This document shows positions 61,112 to 64,000 of a stretch of 64,000 nt of DNA, in pieces. The position numbers were made by a program, and so were the translations under genes. Source of the DNA: Yoonia sediminilitoris (GTDB lineage: Bacteria > Pseudomonadota > Alphaproteobacteria > Rhodobacterales > Rhodobacteraceae). The notes beneath the pieces were generated by a model, which saw only the letters and a program-made list of their open reading frames with translations, was not told where the DNA came from and did no database searches. The DNA lies in NCBI RefSeq assembly GCF_003058085.1, contig NZ_QBUD01000014.1, positions 58,873 through 122,872 on the forward strand, in the 5' to 3' direction. Each line of letters starts with the position of its first letter. Position 1 is the first letter of the stretch.

Positions 61112-61809
61112 GCAGCTGCCCTTTCAATCAGCGCGATGTCTTCCATGCTGATCACTCGGTCGAAACGCTCACCTAATCGCGGGTCGTGACTGACCATCAA
61201 GAGTGACGTCCCATGGGTCGCGGTCTGGGCAAACAGCAGGTCTAGGAACGCCACTTGACTGTTTGCATCAAGCGCCGAGGTTGGTTCATCCGCGACGATC
61301 AGAGGCGGTTGCCCGATCAGAGCGCGGGCGACGGCAACGCGCTGTTGTTGTCCAACGCTCAGTGTGTTGGCCTTGGCCTGGGTGATGTCTGTTGGCAAAC
61401 CCAGTGCTGTGCACAGGTTTGCGGCCTCGCTCGCCGCATGACCGGCTCGAGCGCGCCTCTCGGGGGCAAAACGAAGCGGCAATAGGATATTGTCGACGAC
61501 AGACCCAAATGGCAGCAGATTGAATTGCTGAAAGATCACGCCAATCTGTTCCGCCCGAAACCGATCCCGCGCAGCACCCGATAGTCCAGCGATGTTAGTC
61601 CCGGCGACCTTAACTGTGCCGCGATCCGGCAGGACCGTCCCGCAGATCAGAGACAAGAGTGTCGATTTTCCCGAACCACTTTCGCCTAGCAGCAAAACCG
61701 ATTCACCTTTTGCCACCGACAGATCAGGCACGGTCAGCGAGAATGCTGTCCGCCCCGGCCACCGGTAGGCAACTTTGGAGAGTGCTAGAACTGCATCACC
61801 CACCTGCAT
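61108..61809 (-). CDS. LolD-type ABC ATPase
   Basis: A 233-residue ATPase. Walker A is LGESGSGKST (residues 41-50), the signature LSVGQQQRVAVA (about 149-160) and Walker B LIVADEPTSALD (about 170-181). It starts directly after the ZrgA stop (TGA then ATG) and overlaps the permease gene by four bases. Confidence 0.93.
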   Translation of the reverse strand: MQVGDAVLALSKVAYRWPGRTAFSLTVPDLSVAKGESVLLLGESGSGKSTLLSLICGTVLPDRGTVKVAGTNIAGLSGAARDRFRAEQIGVIFQQFNLLPFGSVVDNILLPLRFAPERRARAGHAASEAANLCTALGLPTDITQAKANTLSVGQQQRVAVARALIGQPPLIVADEPTSALDANSQVAFLDLLFAQTATHGTSLLMVSHDPRLGERFDRVISMEDIALIERAAA

Positions 61810-62403
61810 TCAGCGTTCCAGATCCAAGATAGGTGTGTCACGTTCCACTTCGAAAGCCCGTGCACCCGCTGACGTGATCAACTGCACCTGAACCTCTTGC
61901 GCATTCGGGAACGTCTCGAAGTAGGCGAATGTGATCTTGCTTAGGGCATCCGGATTATCGCAGGTCAGTCTATACTCTGCGTGGAATTCGGTGTGGCCTG
62001 CCTCTTCAGCATGGTCTTCGTGCCCATGATCGTCATGGTCGTCTTCGGCATGATCATCTTTATGCTCTCCGCCATGATCCTCATTCTCCTCGTCGCTTTC
62101 GAGCTCCGCCTGCGCCTCGGTCACGGTGCAGTCCGCAGCACCTGGGACGACGAAAAGATCGAGCGGTGAGCGCAAGGTCGCAATCGCGGCATCAAGTGCT
62201 GCAAGATCGGCATCACTTTCCGCCTTAAATTCAAACCCGACAATGTCTGCTCCCGGGGCATGAAATTCCATAGCTACCGTCGTCCCCTCAATGGCAATGT
62301 CCAGCATCCCGACGCCATGTTCATGGGCGTCAAGCTGGCGTGTTTCCTGGGCAAAGGCTGGTATGGCAGCAACGAAAGCAATGAGAGAAAGTGTTTGTTT
62401 CAT
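61810..62403 (-). CDS. ZrgA-like (DUF2796) periplasmic zinc-binding protein
   Basis: A 197-residue exported protein (signal MKQTLSLIAFVAAIPAFAQ). DAHEHGVGMLDIAIEGTTVA starts the DUF2796 domain. A His/Asp/Glu-rich loop (about residues 105-137, with HGGEHKDDHAEDDHDDHGHE) is a metal-capture segment. YRLTCDNPDALSKITFAYFE follows. Similar proteins bind zinc in the Vibrio Zrg system. The start is placed at 62403 by the signal peptide. It lies 32 bases after zur. Confidence 0.88.
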   Translation of the reverse strand: MKQTLSLIAFVAAIPAFAQETRQLDAHEHGVGMLDIAIEGTTVAMEFHAPGADIVGFEFKAESDADLAALDAAIATLRSPLDLFVVPGAADCTVTEAQAELESDEENEDHGGEHKDDHAEDDHDDHGHEDHAEEAGHTEFHAEYRLTCDNPDALSKITFAYFETFPNAQEVQVQLITSAGARAFEVERDTPILDLER

Positions 62404-62435
62404 GATTAGTCCGGCATGATTGAACGTGAGAAGGA

Positions 62436-62822
62436 TCAGGCAGAGCAAGCTTCGCACTGTCCGTGAATTTCAACGATATGGCGATCCGCCCGAAAGGCGC
62501 TTTGATCGGTCAGGGCCGTAAGTTTTGGCAGGAGTTCACTGCCGTCATGCTCTTCAACCGATCCGCAATCCTCGCAGATTGCAAGAACAGGGACACTTTC
62601 CAAATGACTGCAACGACACGGCACAAAGGCCTTGATCGATTCAAGACGGTGCGCGCGCCCCTGATCTGTCAAAGCCGACAACGTCCGATAAACAGTTGGT
62701 GGCGCGATATCTGGCTCTCTGGTCTGAAGCTGTTCGAGAATCTGATATGCCGTCATAGGTTTGTCACAAGCGTTCAATACGCTCAGGACATCTGTTTGCC
62801 TCGCTGCAGCACGTTTTCTCAT
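62436..62822 (-). CDS. zur: Zinc uptake regulator, Fur family (Zur)
   Basis: A 128-residue Fur-family repressor. The winged helix contains MTAYQILEQLQTREPDIAPP then TVYRTLSAL (about residues 23-51). The structural zinc site is formed by ICEDCG (about 82-87) and GQCEACSA at the end. The gene context (ZrgA-type import) favours Zur over Fur or PerR. In the presence of zinc it should repress this operon by binding the A/T palindrome just upstream of its start. Confidence 0.9.
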   Translation of the reverse strand: MRKRAAARQTDVLSVLNACDKPMTAYQILEQLQTREPDIAPPTVYRTLSALTDQGRAHRLESIKAFVPCRCSHLESVPVLAICEDCGSVEEHDGSELLPKLTALTDQSAFRADRHIVEIHGQCEACSA

Positions 62823-62849
62823 CGCTCAGACTCCGTCGTTTCGCAATTA

Positions 62850-62865
62850 TTATTTTATAAAATAA
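62850..62865. promoter_or_regulatory. Putative Zur box
   Basis: ttattttataaaataa is a perfect 16-base palindrome 27 bases upstream of the zur start. Its A/T composition and position fit Fur/Zur-family operators, but alphaproteobacterial consensus agreement is only approximate. It may also overlap a -10 element. Confidence 0.6.
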
Positions 62866-63049
62866 CAAACGGCAAGCTGAAGCTACCTCATTCTTCCATT
62901 CAGGTCATTAGAGCGACTGCCGCGAAGGTCTGAACCCTTTTTTTCGGATCGCGGTTGGCTTCGCATCTCGATGAGCCAGAAAACAACGACAATCCCGCTG
63001 GTCATGCCAGACTCCCGATGCGCCCGCATTTGACAGTGCAAGTTCCTTT

Positions 63050-63928
63050 TTACAGGTTGACCGGAGGTGTCGTGATGGAGGTCAAAACGGCGGTCACGAT
63101 CAGTATCAAAAGGACTGCGAAGGCCTCGAATTGAATGGATCGGCGCAGATGTCCCGCAGCCTCCGGCGCACCAGAGGCGAGGGCAGGGACGAGCCACCAT
63201 TTGTTGAGCGTCGCAAGGATCATCAGACCACTCACCGCCGCAAGTTTCGCGATCAACGTCCAGCCATAGGCAGTGGTCAACAGTTCGGTGAGCGAACCAG
63301 TCATCAGCCATGCGAAAACCAGGCCAACGATCACCAAAAATGCCACAGTGACACTGGCAACGGTTCCGAAGCGGTGCAGAAGGGACGCCCCCTCCGGTAG
63401 GCTTATTGCCCGCCTCAGTGGAGCCAGAGCCCCGACCCAGAATGCGGCGGTCAACAGATGCACCGTTAACAGAGCGGCCAGCAGCCAGCGGGGATCACCA
63501 AGCGAATGACCGATGAAGGTGTAGGACAGGGCAACGAGGAGTGCCCCAACGAGCCCTGCCGCCAGACCGATTGTCCCTTTGATCAGCAGGGCGACTATCA
63601 GCAACTCACCCACGCCGCGCCAGATCGCAGCTGTTCCGAGTGGGCTGTTCCAGACAAAGCCAAGCATCATCGGATCGACCGCCCCTGACAGGCCCATCCC
63701 GGATATGCGGGCCGCGCGGATACCAAACCGGGTTGCCAGAACGGCCATGCCGATCAGAGCCGCGATGACAGCAATTTTGCGGGCGAGTTGCCGCGCATCG
63801 GCATGGGCCGTCGGGAACGCAGCCAGAAACAATGGGCCACCTATGGCAAGCAGCGCAGCCGCGTAGCCAGCCGCCTTGAAGGCAATGGCCACGCCAGTCC
63901 AACCGTCTATGGGGGCGAGACCTTCCAC
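63050..63928 (-). CDS. copD: Copper resistance protein CopD-like membrane protein
   Basis: A 292-residue protein with about eight helices. It matches CopD/PcoD with IGHSLGDPRWLLAALLTVHL then LTAAFWVGAL (about residues 164-193) and conserved His. CopD is thought to move copper across the inner membrane from CopC. The GTG start lies four bases after the CopC stop. It is upstream of the zinc locus on the same strand. Confidence 0.88.
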   Translation of the reverse strand: MEGLAPIDGWTGVAIAFKAAGYAAALLAIGGPLFLAAFPTAHADARQLARKIAVIAALIGMAVLATRFGIRAARISGMGLSGAVDPMMLGFVWNSPLGTAAIWRGVGELLIVALLIKGTIGLAAGLVGALLVALSYTFIGHSLGDPRWLLAALLTVHLLTAAFWVGALAPLRRAISLPEGASLLHRFGTVASVTVAFLVIVGLVFAWLMTGSLTELLTTAYGWTLIAKLAAVSGLMILATLNKWWLVPALASGAPEAAGHLRRSIQFEAFAVLLILIVTAVLTSITTPPVNL

Positions 63929-63932
63929 GCGA

Positions 63933-64000
63933 TCACTCGGAGACCGTGAAGCCGAAGGTGCCTTGCATCGGGTGGCCGTCCGCAGAGAGGCCCCGCCAGT
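63933..64000 (-). CDS. copC: CopC-like periplasmic copper protein, C-terminal end (partial)
   Basis: Only the last 21 codons are in the window: WRGLSADGHPMQGTFGFTVS then E and stop. This is the typical CopC C-terminus (SADGHPxxGxFxFxV), which includes a copper-ligand His. The remainder lies beyond the window. It is followed directly by copD. Confidence 0.85.
   Translation of the reverse strand, partial: WRGLSADGHPMQGTFGFTVSE

Noticed and set aside
62883..63049. 48-codon minus-strand frame with a short hydrophobic stretch (SGIVVVFWLIEM)
   Set aside because: No ribosome-binding site and no family recognised. It could be part of the zur upstream region; evidence is too thin to call a gene.
1..64000. 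CRISPR arrays, antiphage defence systems, prophage structural genes
   Set aside because: No regularly spaced short repeats and no Cas, restriction, Abi, capsid or tail genes were found on either strand. The spaced repeats in the element are about 825 bases apart and imperfect.

Overview
The window looks like chromosomal DNA of a marine Rhodobacterales bacterium (Roseobacter group, Alphaproteobacteria). The signs are a circularly permuted tmRNA gene, the order fumC-DUF4169-RHH-SspB, a TrgA/TrgB/CysK tellurite locus, DUF1194 and DUF4345 proteins, and a DMSP demethylase (DmdA) next to an acryloyl-CoA reductase (AcuI). All assignments come from reading the sequence and recognising families; no database search was run.

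Layout. 1-5.6 kb: the end of RNase E, a TusA-like protein, CcdA, a membrane alpha/beta-hydrolase overlapping a cytochrome P450, and a small unknown protein. 5.5-9.9 kb (minus strand): RHH protein, DUF4169, FumC, SspB, ChrA and a DUF1194 protein. 10.1-10.5 kb: permuted ssrA (tmRNA) on the minus strand. 10.5-19 kb: the DMSP region, with an orphan solute-binding protein and a GntR regulator diverging from DUF2182-DUF1326-DinB-dmdA-acuI, then a BCCT transporter. 19-30.6 kb: aminotransferase, photolyase, Cfa, trgA-trgB-cysK-MscS-AlaX, an M35-like protease and an AI-2E-type permease.

30.7-37.1 kb: a 6.3-kb integrated element in the 3' end of a tRNA-Ser(GGA) gene, bounded by a 15-bp direct repeat. 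It carries a tyrosine integrase, AlpA, small unknown genes, an IS5 remnant and three copies of an unexplained repeat of about 88 bp. 37.1-42.4 kb is eroded accessory DNA: an MscS channel, an amidase fragment, a truncated Cache sensor, a STAS protein, and a 48-nt 3' piece of a tRNA-Phe gene that looks like an orphan attachment scar. An Old-Yellow-Enzyme-type reductase and a hypothetical gene follow.

44.6-58.4 kb: a divergent catabolic and transport cluster. A minus-strand ABC importer (binding protein, two permeases) and a SnoaL-like protein face a plus-strand operon of ATPase, SnoaL-like, HisD/HpsN-like dehydrogenase, SDR, LacI regulator, SnoaL-like, bicupin, MetE-like methyltransferase, alpha/beta-hydrolase and RraA-like aldolase. 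Two near-identical LacI-type operators lie in the intergenic region. The substrate is unknown; this is the best candidate in the window for an undescribed pathway. 58.8-64 kb (minus strand): a Zur-ZrgA-ABC-DUF3299 x2 zinc locus behind CopC-CopD.
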